Under the pieces are notes generated by a model. The model worked only from the letters and a program-made list of their open reading frames with translations, did no database searches and was not told where the DNA came from. DNA of 64,000 bases from Streptomyces olivochromogenes. GTDB taxonomy: Bacteria; Actinomycetota; Actinomycetes; Streptomycetales; Streptomycetaceae. Position numbers and translations under genes: made by a program. Positions 24,825 through 33,943 of this stretch are shown piece by piece. Position 1 is the stretch's first letter, and each line of letters opens with the position of its first letter. The stretch lies in the NCBI RefSeq assembly GCF_001514115.1, contig NZ_KQ948452.1, forward strand, positions 1 to 64,000, read 5' to 3'.

Positions 24825-26390
24825 ATGACAGATAGCAATGAAAATGAGCGTGCGGGACGATCACACGGGAACTTGAGTAGGCGACGCCTTCTTCAAGGGA
24901 CAGCGGGCACCTTCGGTGCCGCTCTGGCATCTGCCGGCATCTATGAGATGATCGACGGCATTGCGAAACCACCCGATCGGGCCGCTGCCGCCGACAGCCC
25001 GACCATGCAGGAACAATATATCCTGCAGAACGAGCAGGTGGTCATGGTCAATGGCTCGGGTGTGAAGAGTAGAAATGGCGCGATTGCCGTCCGGGTACCA
25101 GCCCTGCACGATCACGTCATTACCGCAAGGCTGAATGTGCCGGCGAAAGCCAAGGCGTTGCAGGAGGCGCAGCACCACCTCGAGTCCGCCCTCCTGGATC
25201 TGGAACGCCAATTTCCGCCCACTCCCACAGGAGTGGCCACCACGGTGGCCTGGGGACTTCCCTACTTCCACCACTACATCCCCACCCTGGGCAAGACATC
25301 AGGATTCTTCAAGGCGGGAACACGCTACCCAGCGTATCTGCCGGTCGATTTGATGACGTCCAAGGCGGATGGCCATACCGTATATGCGCTGCAGGAAGCC
25401 AGGACGTTCCCCAGTGACCAGCCCCCGCCTGGCTTCGGGCCGGTCCGCTTGGAACAGAATGATGTGGCCGTGCTGCTCCGCAGTGACTCGCTCGCCAATA
25501 TCAAGGAAGCCCAAAAAGCCCTCTTCGGGTCTGGAAACAACCAGGCGGGCAGCTTGTTCAAGGTGACGAGTATCCGCCAGGGTTTCTCCGGGGGCGGTTT
25601 CTACGGACAGCAGGGCCTGCCGAGCAAGCTGGCGCTGGCAGCCAATATCCCCGGTGCACAGTCGATTCCTCGACAGGCGCAGGGATTCCTCGGCTTCGCC
25701 ACCACCCTGGACTCGAATATGGGACCCGGCAACATCGCCAATCTGGAGACCCTGCCCGGCTTCACCGATCAGTGGCCCAATGGTTACTTCAAACAGGGGA
25801 CCACCATGCATCTCTCGCACCTGTTTCAAGATCTGGTGACCTGGTACGAACGGAACTTCCCTCAGTACGCGGATCGTGTCCAGGCGATGCTTCAGCCCGG
25901 CCTCTCGCCCGCGCCCGCGCCGGGTACGCTCGCCCTTCAACCGCCAGGTCAAAGTGAGGCCGAAGTGGCGCAAGGGGTCCAGCGGTACCACGCCTACGGC
26001 CACACCGGGAGCATGTCGAAGGTGGACAGCACCACGTCATCGACGACCAGCAATTACGGGAAGGCCTACCCGGCGGGGACGACCATTCCCGTGCGCGGCG
26101 ATTTCGACACGCTGGACAATCCATTCCACTACACATCCGATCCGGCGGCAGACCACTACAGCAAGAAGCCGGCGGCCGGGTTGCACTTCATTTCGTTCCA
26201 GCCGACGACTGCCATGTTCAATCTCGTTCGGCTCTCGATGGACGGCCACTATCCCGATATGACACTCCCTGTCGCACCGCGCAGCCCCCACGCCGGCATC
26301 AACTCGGTCCTGCAGACGACCCACCGGCAGAACTATCTGGTTCCACCACGTCGCCATCGCTCCTTCCCGCTCGCCGAGTTCCTCGCCTGA
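24825..26390 (+). CDS. Tat-exported DyP-type-peroxidase-like protein
   Basis: 521 residues from ATG 24825. A twin-arginine signal SRRRLLQG with hydrophobic core occupies residues 19-45. The rest has the ferredoxin-like double-domain look of dye-decolorising peroxidases: GFLGFATTLDSN in place of the usual GFxDG signature, NPFHYTSDPAADHYSKKPAAGLHF, and LVRLSMDG near the end. The altered signature loop means heme peroxidase activity is not assured. Third-position GC is lower than in neighbours, consistent with recent acquisition beside the tRNA hotspot. An open frame runs back to 24612, but the Tat signal fixes the start. Confidence 0.7.
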   Translation: MTDSNENERAGRSHGNLSRRRLLQGTAGTFGAALASAGIYEMIDGIAKPPDRAAAADSPTMQEQYILQNEQVVMVNGSGVKSRNGAIAVRVPALHDHVITARLNVPAKAKALQEAQHHLESALLDLERQFPPTPTGVATTVAWGLPYFHHYIPTLGKTSGFFKAGTRYPAYLPVDLMTSKADGHTVYALQEARTFPSDQPPPGFGPVRLEQNDVAVLLRSDSLANIKEAQKALFGSGNNQAGSLFKVTSIRQGFSGGGFYGQQGLPSKLALAANIPGAQSIPRQAQGFLGFATTLDSNMGPGNIANLETLPGFTDQWPNGYFKQGTTMHLSHLFQDLVTWYERNFPQYADRVQAMLQPGLSPAPAPGTLALQPPGQSEAEVAQGVQRYHAYGHTGSMSKVDSTTSSTTSNYGKAYPAGTTIPVRGDFDTLDNPFHYTSDPAADHYSKKPAAGLHFISFQPTTAMFNLVRLSMDGHYPDMTLPVAPRSPHAGINSVLQTTHRQNYLVPPRRHRSFPLAEFLA

Positions 26391-26546
26391 CACGAGCCGC
26401 GCGCCTCGCCCGCGGGGCTGTTGCCGCGGTCCGGGAGCAGTTCGGCGAACCCTGTGAGTTACGTGCGGATCTTGCCCCGGCGTCGTGATCTTGATCGCGG
26501 TGGAAACTCAGGTGGCCTCAGCGCACCATCTGGGTACAGTCGGGCG

Positions 26547-27047
26547 GTGCCCGAGCTGAAGCGACTACATGCCGACGACGCCCCGGCGGTCCTGGTCTTC
26601 GAGCTGGCGAACCGCGCCTACTTCGCTGCCTCGGTCTCCGATCGCGGCGACGAGTACTACGACCAGTTCACTGACCGGTACAGCGCCTTGCTGGCTGAGC
26701 AAGAGGCTGGAATCTGCGCCTTCTACGTGCTCGTCGCCGAGGATGGCTCGGTTCTGGGCCGGTTCAACCTGTACGACCTCAAGGACGGCACTGCCGAACT
26801 CGGCTACCGGGTTGCGCAGCACGTCGCCGGCCGCGGCGTGGCGACCGCGGCCGTCCGGGAGCTGTGTGGGCTGGCGGCGGCGCGGCACGGACTGCGCACT
26901 CTGCGGGCGGCCACTGCCGGCAACAATGTCGCGTCCCAGAAGGTGCTGACCAAGGCCGGGTTCGTTCCGGTTGGCCCGGCCGACCCGGCCGACATCGGTG
27001 GCAAGCCAGGCACTTGGCATCAGCGTGACCTGGAAGTCCAGCCGTAG
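26547..27047 (+). CDS. GNAT-family N-acetyltransferase (RimJ-like)
   Basis: 166 residues, GTG start. Contains the acetyl-CoA loop region VAGRGVATAAVRELC and NVASQKVLTKAGF, both hallmarks of the RimJ/RimL branch. Substrate unknown. Stands alone, convergent with the next gene. Confidence 0.88.
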   Translation: MPELKRLHADDAPAVLVFELANRAYFAASVSDRGDEYYDQFTDRYSALLAEQEAGICAFYVLVAEDGSVLGRFNLYDLKDGTAELGYRVAQHVAGRGVATAAVRELCGLAAARHGLRTLRAATAGNNVASQKVLTKAGFVPVGPADPADIGGKPGTWHQRDLEVQP

Positions 27048-27085
27048 CCCCGGCGCAGATCGCCGATCTCTCGGGCCCGTGTGTA

Positions 27086-27463
27086 CTAGGCAGCTGTGAC
27101 CGTCTCCACGACGGCGTCGAAGTACTGCCATCCGTCTACTTCGATGACCTGCTCGGACGCAAAGAGGGCCGAGGTCGGCGCAACCGCGTCCAGGAGGCGG
27201 CGGACCGTTCCCGGCTCGTACAGGTTGAGACAGCTGTGGTCCGGGAGACGCACCACGGTTCCGGACAGGAAATAGCAGTTCGAGATGATCCGGTCCGAAT
27301 CCGGGCGAAAGATCAGGGCCAGTCGGCGTCGCGTGCCCTCGGGGTAGAGGGAGAGCGTCAGACGGCAGTCCTCGTAGGCGGGCTTCACCCGCTGGCGGAC
27401 CGTCCAGTACCAAGTGGTGTCGTCCACGACGAGGCGGCGGAGGCGTCGGTCGTTCTTCACCAA
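27086..27463 (-). CDS. Hypothetical protein
   Basis: About 125 residues, TTG or GTG start, mainly beta strands (DTTWYWTVRQRVKP, CRLTLSLYPEG, RLALIFRPDSDRIIS). No recognised domain. Coding is supported by composition and by the absence of competing frames. Confidence 0.6.
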   Translation of the reverse strand: MVKNDRRLRRLVVDDTTWYWTVRQRVKPAYEDCRLTLSLYPEGTRRRLALIFRPDSDRIISNCYFLSGTVVRLPDHSCLNLYEPGTVRRLLDAVAPTSALFASEQVIEVDGWQYFDAVVETVTAA

Positions 27464-27543
27464 GACACCGTAAGCGGCCGACCTGGTGTGAGCATGGGGA
27501 TTTAAGCTCCGCCGGCCTCACACCGTCGAGTTCCCCAGCGCTG

Positions 27544-28014
27544 TCATGCAGCTCGAACCCGGCGCCGGCTCACCCACGCGTAACCCGCCAGTCCGACCGA
27601 GCCGCGCGCCATGAGGTCGGCCCACAGCGATACGTCTTCGCTGTGCAGGGCCACCCGCAGGACCAGGGCTGTGAGCACTCCCGCAACCACCAGGGCCGAG
27701 GCGTAGCCGATCAAGCCGCTGTGGTTCCGGCCCAGCCACGTACCCAGAAGCCCGGACGGAATCTGCACGAGCACGTGGAAGGCCACGCACGCGAACAACA
27801 TTGAGGCGAGGATCGCAAAAGGGGGCACATCTGCTGATGGATCACTCACTGGTGCCGCGCCGTAGGCGTCGAGAGCCCAGGCCGGAGGGATCAAGAAGCT
27901 GCACAGCAGGATCACACCACTCAGATGCATGGCGCCCAGATGCAGTGCGACTTGGCGCACGCTTCCTCGCCGCGCGTCACGCCAACCAGGCCGACTGGTC
28001 ATGCCCGTGTTCAT
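27544..28014 (-). CDS. Four-helix membrane protein
   Basis: 156 residues with hydrophobic segments near 26-47, 65-88, 100-123 and 130-148. GAGGGGGG precedes the ATG. No family recognised. It lies 84 bp downstream of the SpoIIE phosphatase gene on the same strand. Confidence 0.65.
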   Translation of the reverse strand: MNTGMTSRPGWRDARRGSVRQVALHLGAMHLSGVILLCSFLIPPAWALDAYGAAPVSDPSADVPPFAILASMLFACVAFHVLVQIPSGLLGTWLGRNHSGLIGYASALVVAGVLTALVLRVALHSEDVSLWADLMARGSVGLAGYAWVSRRRVRAA

Positions 28015-28097
28015 GCGCCCCCCTCGCCCGTCACAGCCAGGCCGTCCGACTCACCATGAGCTTACGGGTGCCCGGGGTTCCGGGGGCGAGGGTGCTG

Positions 28098-30068
28098 TCA
28101 TGCGCGCCGGACGACCAGCACGGCCACGTCGTCGAGGTGGTCCACCGCGACCGCGGCGTCGAGGACGCGGTCGGCGGTCTCCTCGGCGTTCAGTCCGTCA
28201 CGGAGGGCCGCGCCGGCCAGTGTTCCGGCTCGCTCCAGTCCGGCGTCCAACGTGAGGCCCGGCCCTTCGACCACGCCGTCCGTGACCATGACGAGCGCGC
28301 TGTCCTCGTCCAGGGTGAAGATCTCCTCGCCGTACTCGGTGTCGGGCACCACTCCCAGGACCGGGCCGCCCGGCAGCTCACGGACGCTGTGGCTGCCGTC
28401 CTTGTGTGCGCACAGCAACGGCACGTGGCCGGCGCTGGTGCCGATGACCTGTCCGTCGCGTGGGTCGAGATGCAGCATGGTGCAGCTGGCGAATCGCGGG
28501 GGAACCATCGTGGTCAGCAGCTCGTTGGTGCGCATCAGCACGGTCCCCGGATCCCGTTCCTGGGCGGCGATCGCCCGCATGGACAAGCGCACCTGTCCCA
28601 TGAGGGCGGCGGCGTCCACGTCATGCCCTTGAACATCGCCGATCTCCAGGGCGACCGCGCCGTCGGGCATCTCGAAGGCGTCGTACCAGTCTCCGCCGAT
28701 GTCCAGCCCGTCCCGGCTCGGCCGGTAGCGGGCGGCGACCTCCAGGCCCGCGAGATGCTCGGGCAGCCTGGGGAGCATGGTCTTCTGCAGCGCCGCGGCC
28801 AGCTCGACCCGCGCCTGCTGCAATCTGATACGCCGCAGCGCCTGGCCCGCCAGGTCGGCCAGGGTACCCACGAGGGTCCGCTCGTCCAAGGACGGCCGGT
28901 ATCCGCTGCTGTAGGTCACCAGCCATCCCCCGAGCGGTTGGTTGCCGGCCTCGACGAGGGGCATGATCGAGACGGCGTAGTCGGAGCCGAGTCGGCCGAG
29001 CCGCGGAAATTCGGCCCCCTGTGGCCAACGGCGGATGTAATCCTCCCGGTCGAGGATGAACTGCGGCTTGCCGGTGCGGATCGCCTCGGGCAGGGCGCTC
29101 GGATGGTCCAGCGGCAGGCCGTGCAGGACGCCGGCCTCCCACGTGGCTATCCCGGCATCGGTGGAGACGCGCAGGCGGCCTTCGTCGACGAGTGCGAGCA
29201 GGGCGCCGCTGGCACCGAAGGTCGCGGCGAGCCGGGTCAGGACGACCTGCTCCAGCTCCTGCTCCGTGGCTGCGGTGATCAAGGCGGAGGAGAAGTCGGC
29301 GATGTCCTTGGCGCGCTGTCGCTCGGCAGTCAGTGCGGCCTGCGCCTCCTCCTTGCGCTTCTCCTGCTTGGTGTCGTCGCGGATCAGCCCGAAGATCCGC
29401 TCGGGGCCGTCATATCCCAACTGGATCCGACGGGTCTGGGCGGCCAGTTGGTGCCAGCCCTCGTGCTGGGGGAGGTACCGCACCCTCACCCAGGGGGACT
29501 GCTGGGTGGAGGCCGAGCGCAGGAGCTGCCGCAGGGCCTCCTGGTCGTCAGGGTGCACGGCCGATATCACTCTGGAAAGCGACGTGGTGGGATCCGGGAA
29601 GAGCGCGGCCACGGCCGGTGCGCCACCGAGCCACTCCAACTGGTGGTCATTGGGTGAATACATCCACAGGCCGAGGTGGGCGGCCGTGGTGGCCATCCGG
29701 AACGGGATCAACAGGCTGGTCAGGTCGTTCCGTGCGTCCAGTGCGTGCACCCAGACCAGCTGCTCGTCAGTGGCGGGATCCTTCACCGGCCGCGCCTCGA
29801 TCAAGCTGGCAACGGGTGCTCCGTCTCGCGCGGGGAAGTCCAGCACCCGCATCGCGACCGCCTTCGTCTTGGCGGCGTGGGTCACGAGACTCTCGGCCGA
29901 CATCCGCTGGCCTGCGGGCCACAGATCAGCGAAGTCACGTCCCAGGCACTGCACCGCCGGCCTGCCCAGCGCCGTGGCCATCGCGGCGTTGAGGCTGCGG
30001 ATGACACCGTCCAGCGTCAGGAGAGCCGCCGGGCCGGCCGAGTCAAGGAGTTCGTTCGAGGTGTCCAT
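28098..30068 (-). CDS. PAS-GAF-SpoIIE (PP2C-type) protein phosphatase
   Basis: 656 residues from ATG 30068, chosen for its GGGAG site; the open frame reaches 30227 but would overlap the divergent gene. PAS-like domain at about residues 5-100, a second PAS-like domain at 130-230, a GAF domain at 255-410, and the SpoIIE/PP2C phosphatase at about 430-650 with GGDWYDAFEM and EIGDVQGHDVDAAALM carrying metal-binding Asp residues, then VMVTDGVVEG. Such proteins dephosphorylate anti-sigma-factor antagonists in response to a sensed signal. No serine-kinase (HATPase) domain is fused. Confidence 0.9.
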   Translation of the reverse strand: MDTSNELLDSAGPAALLTLDGVIRSLNAAMATALGRPAVQCLGRDFADLWPAGQRMSAESLVTHAAKTKAVAMRVLDFPARDGAPVASLIEARPVKDPATDEQLVWVHALDARNDLTSLLIPFRMATTAAHLGLWMYSPNDHQLEWLGGAPAVAALFPDPTTSLSRVISAVHPDDQEALRQLLRSASTQQSPWVRVRYLPQHEGWHQLAAQTRRIQLGYDGPERIFGLIRDDTKQEKRKEEAQAALTAERQRAKDIADFSSALITAATEQELEQVVLTRLAATFGASGALLALVDEGRLRVSTDAGIATWEAGVLHGLPLDHPSALPEAIRTGKPQFILDREDYIRRWPQGAEFPRLGRLGSDYAVSIMPLVEAGNQPLGGWLVTYSSGYRPSLDERTLVGTLADLAGQALRRIRLQQARVELAAALQKTMLPRLPEHLAGLEVAARYRPSRDGLDIGGDWYDAFEMPDGAVALEIGDVQGHDVDAAALMGQVRLSMRAIAAQERDPGTVLMRTNELLTTMVPPRFASCTMLHLDPRDGQVIGTSAGHVPLLCAHKDGSHSVRELPGGPVLGVVPDTEYGEEIFTLDEDSALVMVTDGVVEGPGLTLDAGLERAGTLAGAALRDGLNAEETADRVLDAAVAVDHLDDVAVLVVRRA

Positions 30069-30177
30069 CTGCGGCTCCCTGACCCATTCCGAAACAGCCC
30101 CTTCATCCATAATCGCGCATTTTGTCGCGCCGTCGGGCCCGCCAGGTTCAGGACGTGAGTGGCTATCCTCATCCGCC

Positions 30178-30414
30178 ATGCGTGCTGCAGTGATCGTGTC
30201 CAAGGCCGTACTTGTCGTTCTCGGCACGTGGGTGGTTCTCGTGGTGGGCTTGGGGCTGGTCGCGCTCCTGCCTGATCGCGTGCAGTACTACGCGATCTCC
30301 CCCCTCACCATGTTCCTCTGGGTGTGCGCCCTTGTGGTGTGCCCCGTGATCTCCTGCCTGGTGCTGCGCCGCTGGATCAGGACCGTGCCGGGCATGCCGA
30401 AGCGGGACCCGTGA
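30178..30414 (+). CDS. Small two-helix membrane protein
   Basis: 78 residues with two hydrophobic segments (about 5-30 and 42-64) and a basic end. Diverges from the SpoIIE phosphatase and shares its 109-bp promoter region. Function unknown. Confidence 0.6.
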   Translation: MRAAVIVSKAVLVVLGTWVVLVVGLGLVALLPDRVQYYAISPLTMFLWVCALVVCPVISCLVLRRWIRTVPGMPKRDP

Positions 30415-30464
30415 GCCCCGGAAATTCGGTGGTTGCGCCGGCGGGTGCTGGCCATACTGCGGCC

Positions 30465-30992
30465 ATGGATCCCGTGACTCTGGAGACCGCGCGACTTCTG
30501 CTCAGGCCCTTCGGCCCCTCCGACGCGGACGCGGTGTACGCGGCCTGTCAGGACGAGGACATCCAGTACTACACTCCGGCGCCGTCACCGTATCGGCGTG
30601 AGGACGCCGAGAAGTACGTCGGGGAGACCGCGCCCCAGGGCTGGGCCGGGGATCGCGACCACATTCTGGGTGCCTTCCGGTCTGACAACGGTGCCCTCGT
30701 CGGTTCGTTCTGTCTGACGAGGCTCTCCGAGGGGGTCTACGAACTCGGCTACTGGGCGGCCAAGGAGCAGCGCGGCCGGGGGTACTCCGCGGAAGCGGCC
30801 CGGGTTTTGTGCGACTGGGGTTTCGCCGTACTCGGGGCACACCGGATCGAGTGGTGGGCGATGGTCGGGAACGTGCCCTCCCGCGCACTCGCCGAGAAGC
30901 TCGGCTTCACCGTCGAGGGAACCCTGCGCCATCGCACCGTGGTCAGGGGTGAACCGCGTGACTGGTGGGTGGGCGGACTTCTGAAGCCCTGA
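30465..30992 (+). CDS. GNAT-family N-acetyltransferase (RimJ/RimL-like)
   Basis: 175 residues from ATG 30465; upstream in-frame codons overlap the small membrane protein gene. TARLLLRPF opens the fold, RGRGYSAEAARVLCDWGF is the acetyl-CoA loop, and NVPSRALAEKLGF the C-terminal motif. Modifies an N-terminus or small molecule; substrate unknown. Confidence 0.9.
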   Translation: MDPVTLETARLLLRPFGPSDADAVYAACQDEDIQYYTPAPSPYRREDAEKYVGETAPQGWAGDRDHILGAFRSDNGALVGSFCLTRLSEGVYELGYWAAKEQRGRGYSAEAARVLCDWGFAVLGAHRIEWWAMVGNVPSRALAEKLGFTVEGTLRHRTVVRGEPRDWWVGGLLKP

Positions 30993-31004
30993 TGATCGAC
31001 GGTT

Positions 31005-31090
31005 CTGATGATGGTCGAGAGCTCGGATGGTCGAGAGCCCTGACGGTCGAGAGTCCTGAGACGGTCGAGAGTCCTGACGGTCGAGCGTCC
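31005..31090. repeat. Short tandem repeats around GGTCGAGAG
   Basis: GGTCGAGAGTCCTGA and close variants recur five to six times between the convergent acetyltransferase and SNase-like genes. Not coding. Confidence 0.75.
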
Positions 31091-31097
31091 GGCCTCG

Positions 31098-31988
31098 TCA
31101 TTCCTCGGCGAAGACCAGGTCGTCGATCGGGTGGGTCATGCGTACCGTCCCGCCGTTGACCTCGACCACGTGGTGCAGGCCGGTGAGGGTCTTGGCGGTG
31201 GGGCCCTGGGAGAGGATGCGGAATCGGTCGCCGCCGCCGAAGAGGTAGCTGGGGAAACAGTCCAGCGAGGAGTCGGGCGCGAAGCGCAGGTGGTCCGCGA
31301 GGCGGCGGAAGAGCTTCGGCAGCAGCACCAGGTCGTCCATGAGGGAGGACAGGCCGGTGATCACCGCCCCGTCGGTCGTCATGTCCTTGGCCCATACGCC
31401 GAGACCCGCCGACCTCGCCTGCTGGGACACCGCGGTCAGCTCGGCGCGCAGGTCGGGGAAGAGGTTCGAGTAGAAGGTCGGGAAGACCAGGCCGAGCGCG
31501 AGCAGATGGTGGTTGGCGGTGGTGCGGAGCAGCGGTACGTCCACGGTGATCAAGTCGCCGCTCTTCTTGCCCGCGGGTGGTGCGCCGCGACCGGCCAGCG
31601 CGACGCAGCGGCTGTGTACGTCGATCGTGCTCGCCAGGATGAAACCGGGCACGCTCTCCGGGGTACTGGCGGTGACCTTCTCACCCGCGTGCTGGACGGT
31701 GGTGAAACCGAGCCAGCTCAACAGCTCGTCCCGGGCGGCGTGGGCTCCGAGGTCCAGCGGCTGGTGCACCTCGTGCGGGCCCGTGCCCAGATAGTGGGTC
31801 TCCAGCGCGTCGATCGCGTCGAGCCGCAGGTTGGCGCCGCCGCGGCTGTTCCGGTGCGTCTTGTCGATCTTGTGCGTGCCGGGGATGTCGTACCAGAAGG
31901 CCGCGTCGTGTGGGTCGAAGTGGACGGTGTCGCCGTCCGGTTTCGCGTTCAGGATCCGGTAGTCGCCCTCGATGAGGAGCATGGGCAT
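31098..31988 (-). CDS. SNase-like (thermonuclease-fold) protein
   Basis: 296 residues, ATG after GGAGG. The N-terminal half looks like staphylococcal nuclease (GDYRILNAKPDGDTVHF, then NLRLDAIDALETHY), and the pattern ends with AGLGVWAKD. The typical Arg-Glu-Arg catalytic set is not evident, so it may bind and not cut. The C-terminal 90 residues are specific to this family. No signal peptide. Confidence 0.7.
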   Translation of the reverse strand: MPMLLIEGDYRILNAKPDGDTVHFDPHDAAFWYDIPGTHKIDKTHRNSRGGANLRLDAIDALETHYLGTGPHEVHQPLDLGAHAARDELLSWLGFTTVQHAGEKVTASTPESVPGFILASTIDVHSRCVALAGRGAPPAGKKSGDLITVDVPLLRTTANHHLLALGLVFPTFYSNLFPDLRAELTAVSQQARSAGLGVWAKDMTTDGAVITGLSSLMDDLVLLPKLFRRLADHLRFAPDSSLDCFPSYLFGGGDRFRILSQGPTAKTLTGLHHVVEVNGGTVRMTHPIDDLVFAEE

Positions 31989-32062
31989 GAGTACCTCCGC
32001 GTCAACGCCGGTGACTCATTGTTGCCACGCGGATGCTCCTCCGTACCCGGAGTGACGCGGAT

Positions 32063-32404
32063 TTACGACATCTGTGCCGGGCCTTCGTGGGCGTGCTTCA
32101 GCATCGCGCGGGCGTCCACCGTGTCCGGTGGGGCGACCTCCGACCAGAAGCGGTGGCAGGTGACGAAGACGGCGAGTTCTCGTTCACGTTGGCGGAGCTT
32201 CTCGACCTCGGCCTGTTCGTCGGGTGTCCAGCCGGGGGAGGCGGGGCGTTCCACCTTGCGCCAGCCCTTGTCGTCGCTGAAGCCGTCCAGGGGCTCCACC
32301 GACCAGGGGAGCCTCTTGAGCAGGGCCAGGAGCTCCGCCCGGACCTGATGCAGCTCCTCCTGGCCTGCCAGGAGGTCACTCGGGAAGTCATAGGTCGCAG
32401 CCAC
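32063..32404 (-). CDS. Conserved hypothetical protein
   Basis: 113 residues, GTG start, helical and charged, with KGWRKVERPASPGW and a coiled stretch EQAEVEKLRQRERELAVF. No domain known to me. Confidence 0.65.
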   Translation of the reverse strand: MAATYDFPSDLLAGQEELHQVRAELLALLKRLPWSVEPLDGFSDDKGWRKVERPASPGWTPDEQAEVEKLRQRERELAVFVTCHRFWSEVAPPDTVDARAMLKHAHEGPAQMS

Positions 32405-32514
32405 ACGGCAATGGTACGCCTGTTCGAATTTGAGGTGCGAGTTCCTTCGGGGACTTCACGCGAACGGGTGGGCCGTCCGCGGCGGATGACTTCCTGTCGT
32501 GGCGGCCCGAACTG

Positions 32515-32922
32515 TCAGTCGCCGTCGGCGAGTTCACGGCTGCGCGCGTTGGCTCGGTCCACCTCGGCCATGTGCTCCTCGGCCCAGGCCCTGACCACGG
32601 CCAGCGGGCCCTCCAGCGACAGGCCGAGCGGAGTGAGCCGGTAGTACACGCGCGGCGGCACCGACGGCTCCACCCTGCGGCCGACCAGGCCGTCGCGGGT
32701 CATGCCCTGGAGGGTGACCGACAGCATCTTCTGTGAGACCCCGGGCATCCTGCGCTGCAGTTCCGCGAAGCGCACCTCCTCCGGGGACGCCTCCGCCAGC
32801 ACTTTGACGGCCATCGACATCCACTTCGTACCGATCCGGTCGAGCAGGCGACGGGTCGGGCACTGCGGATCGAACAGATCGCCGCGAGTCCCGTCGCGGG
32901 GCTGTGGCGGAGGAGGGGTCAT
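32515..32922 (-). CDS. HxlR-family transcriptional regulator
   Basis: 135 residues. FDPQCPTRRLLDRIGTKW, FAELQRRMPGVSQKMLSVTL and RVYYRLTPLG are the standard HxlR winged-helix blocks, and the conserved N-terminal Cys is present. Diverges from the alpha/beta hydrolase at 33041. The 118-bp region between them contains AGGTTAGTTACCT (32978-32990) and GTTACC/GGTAAC half-sites, probable operators. Confidence 0.9.
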   Translation of the reverse strand: MTPPPPQPRDGTRGDLFDPQCPTRRLLDRIGTKWMSMAVKVLAEASPEEVRFAELQRRMPGVSQKMLSVTLQGMTRDGLVGRRVEPSVPPRVYYRLTPLGLSLEGPLAVVRAWAEEHMAEVDRANARSRELADGD

Positions 32923-32977
32923 GAGGGGGTCACCTGGGGCTCACTACCTGTCGTGGAAGTGCGGTCTTGGCGTCTCC

Positions 32978-33016
32978 AGGTTAGTTACCTAGCGTTTGGT
33001 TGTCACCATTGGTAAC
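32978..33016. promoter_or_regulatory. Probable HxlR operator region
   Basis: AGGTTAGTTACCT at 32978-32990 is a near palindrome. GTTACC (32984-32989) is mirrored by GGTAAC (33011-33016). Sits between the divergent HxlR and hydrolase genes. Confidence 0.55.
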
Positions 33017-33040
33017 CGCCCCCTCGCACCTGGAGGTCTC

Positions 33041-33943
33041 GTGTCCGTCGTACTCCGGCAGGTCAAAGCCAACGGCGTCGAACTCAACGTGGCCCTGGCC
33101 GGCGAGGGCCCGGCCGTTCTGCTGCTGCACGGCTTCCCGCACACCTGGCGGCTGTGGACCCACGTCCTGGACGGGCTCGCCGGGCGGTACCGGGTCATCG
33201 CGCCGGACCTGCGCGGATGCGGCGCGAGTGAGCGCACGGCGGGCGGCTACGACGCCGGTACGCTCGCGGCCGACGCCGAAGCCCTCCTCGACGCCCTCGG
33301 GGAGACCTCGGCCGCGGTGGTCGGCATCGACGCGGGCACCCCGCCGGCGTTCCTGCTCGCCATGCGCCGCCCCGACCTCGTCCGGCGGCTCGTCGTCATG
33401 GAGTCGCTGGTGGGCAGGCTGCCGGGTGCCGAGGAGTTCCTCGCCCACGGCGCGCCGTGGTGGTTCGGCTTCCACGCGGAACCCGGCCTCGCGGAAACCG
33501 TCCTGACCGGACACGAGGACCGGTACATCGACTGGTTCCTCGACGCGGGCACCCTCGGACAGGGCGCGGATCCCGACGTCCGTGACGCCTTCGTCCATGC
33601 GTACACCGGCACCGAGGCCCTGCGCTGCGCCTTCTCGTACTACCGAGCCCTGCCCGAAAGTTCCCGGCAGATCCAGGAAGCCGTCCGTACGGCCCGGCTG
33701 ACCGTGCCCACCATGGCCATCGGCGCCCACCCCGTGGGCGGCGCGCTCGAACGACAACTGCGGCCGGTGACCGACCACCTGCTCGGCCACGTCATCGAGA
33801 ACTGCGGACACATCATCCCGCTGCACCGCCCGGACCGGCTCCTCGCCCTGCTGGAGCCGTTCCTCGCCCCGACGGGATCAACGGGATCAACGGGATCAAC
33901 GGGATCAGGGGGTCAGCTCCAGCATCATGGCCGACGGCAGTGA
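33041..33943 (+). CDS. Alpha/beta hydrolase, epoxide-hydrolase-like
   Basis: 300 residues, GTG after GGAGG. LLLHGFPHTWRLW gives the oxyanion motif. The nucleophile elbow reads VVGIDAG, with Asp in place of Ser, as in epoxide hydrolases and haloalkane dehalogenases. ENCGHIIPLHRPD carries the catalytic His. The tail contains a TGSTGSTGSTGS run from 9-bp DNA repeats and overlaps the convergent LRV gene by 39 bp. Likely controlled by the divergent HxlR protein. Confidence 0.88.
   Translation: MSVVLRQVKANGVELNVALAGEGPAVLLLHGFPHTWRLWTHVLDGLAGRYRVIAPDLRGCGASERTAGGYDAGTLAADAEALLDALGETSAAVVGIDAGTPPAFLLAMRRPDLVRRLVVMESLVGRLPGAEEFLAHGAPWWFGFHAEPGLAETVLTGHEDRYIDWFLDAGTLGQGADPDVRDAFVHAYTGTEALRCAFSYYRALPESSRQIQEAVRTARLTVPTMAIGAHPVGGALERQLRPVTDHLLGHVIENCGHIIPLHRPDRLLALLEPFLAPTGSTGSTGSTGSGGQLQHHGRRQ
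33872..33908 (+). repeat. ACGGGATCA 9-bp tandem repeat
   Basis: Four copies of ACGGGATCA at the 3' end of the hydrolase gene, in frame, encoding Thr-Gly-Ser triplets. Confidence 0.85.

Noticed and set aside
27801..29657. Long plus-strand frame opposite the SpoIIE phosphatase
   Set aside because: Composition artefact; the minus-strand protein has clear catalytic motifs.
31005..31090. Possible CRISPR array
   Set aside because: Units are too short, no spacers of uniform length, no cas genes.
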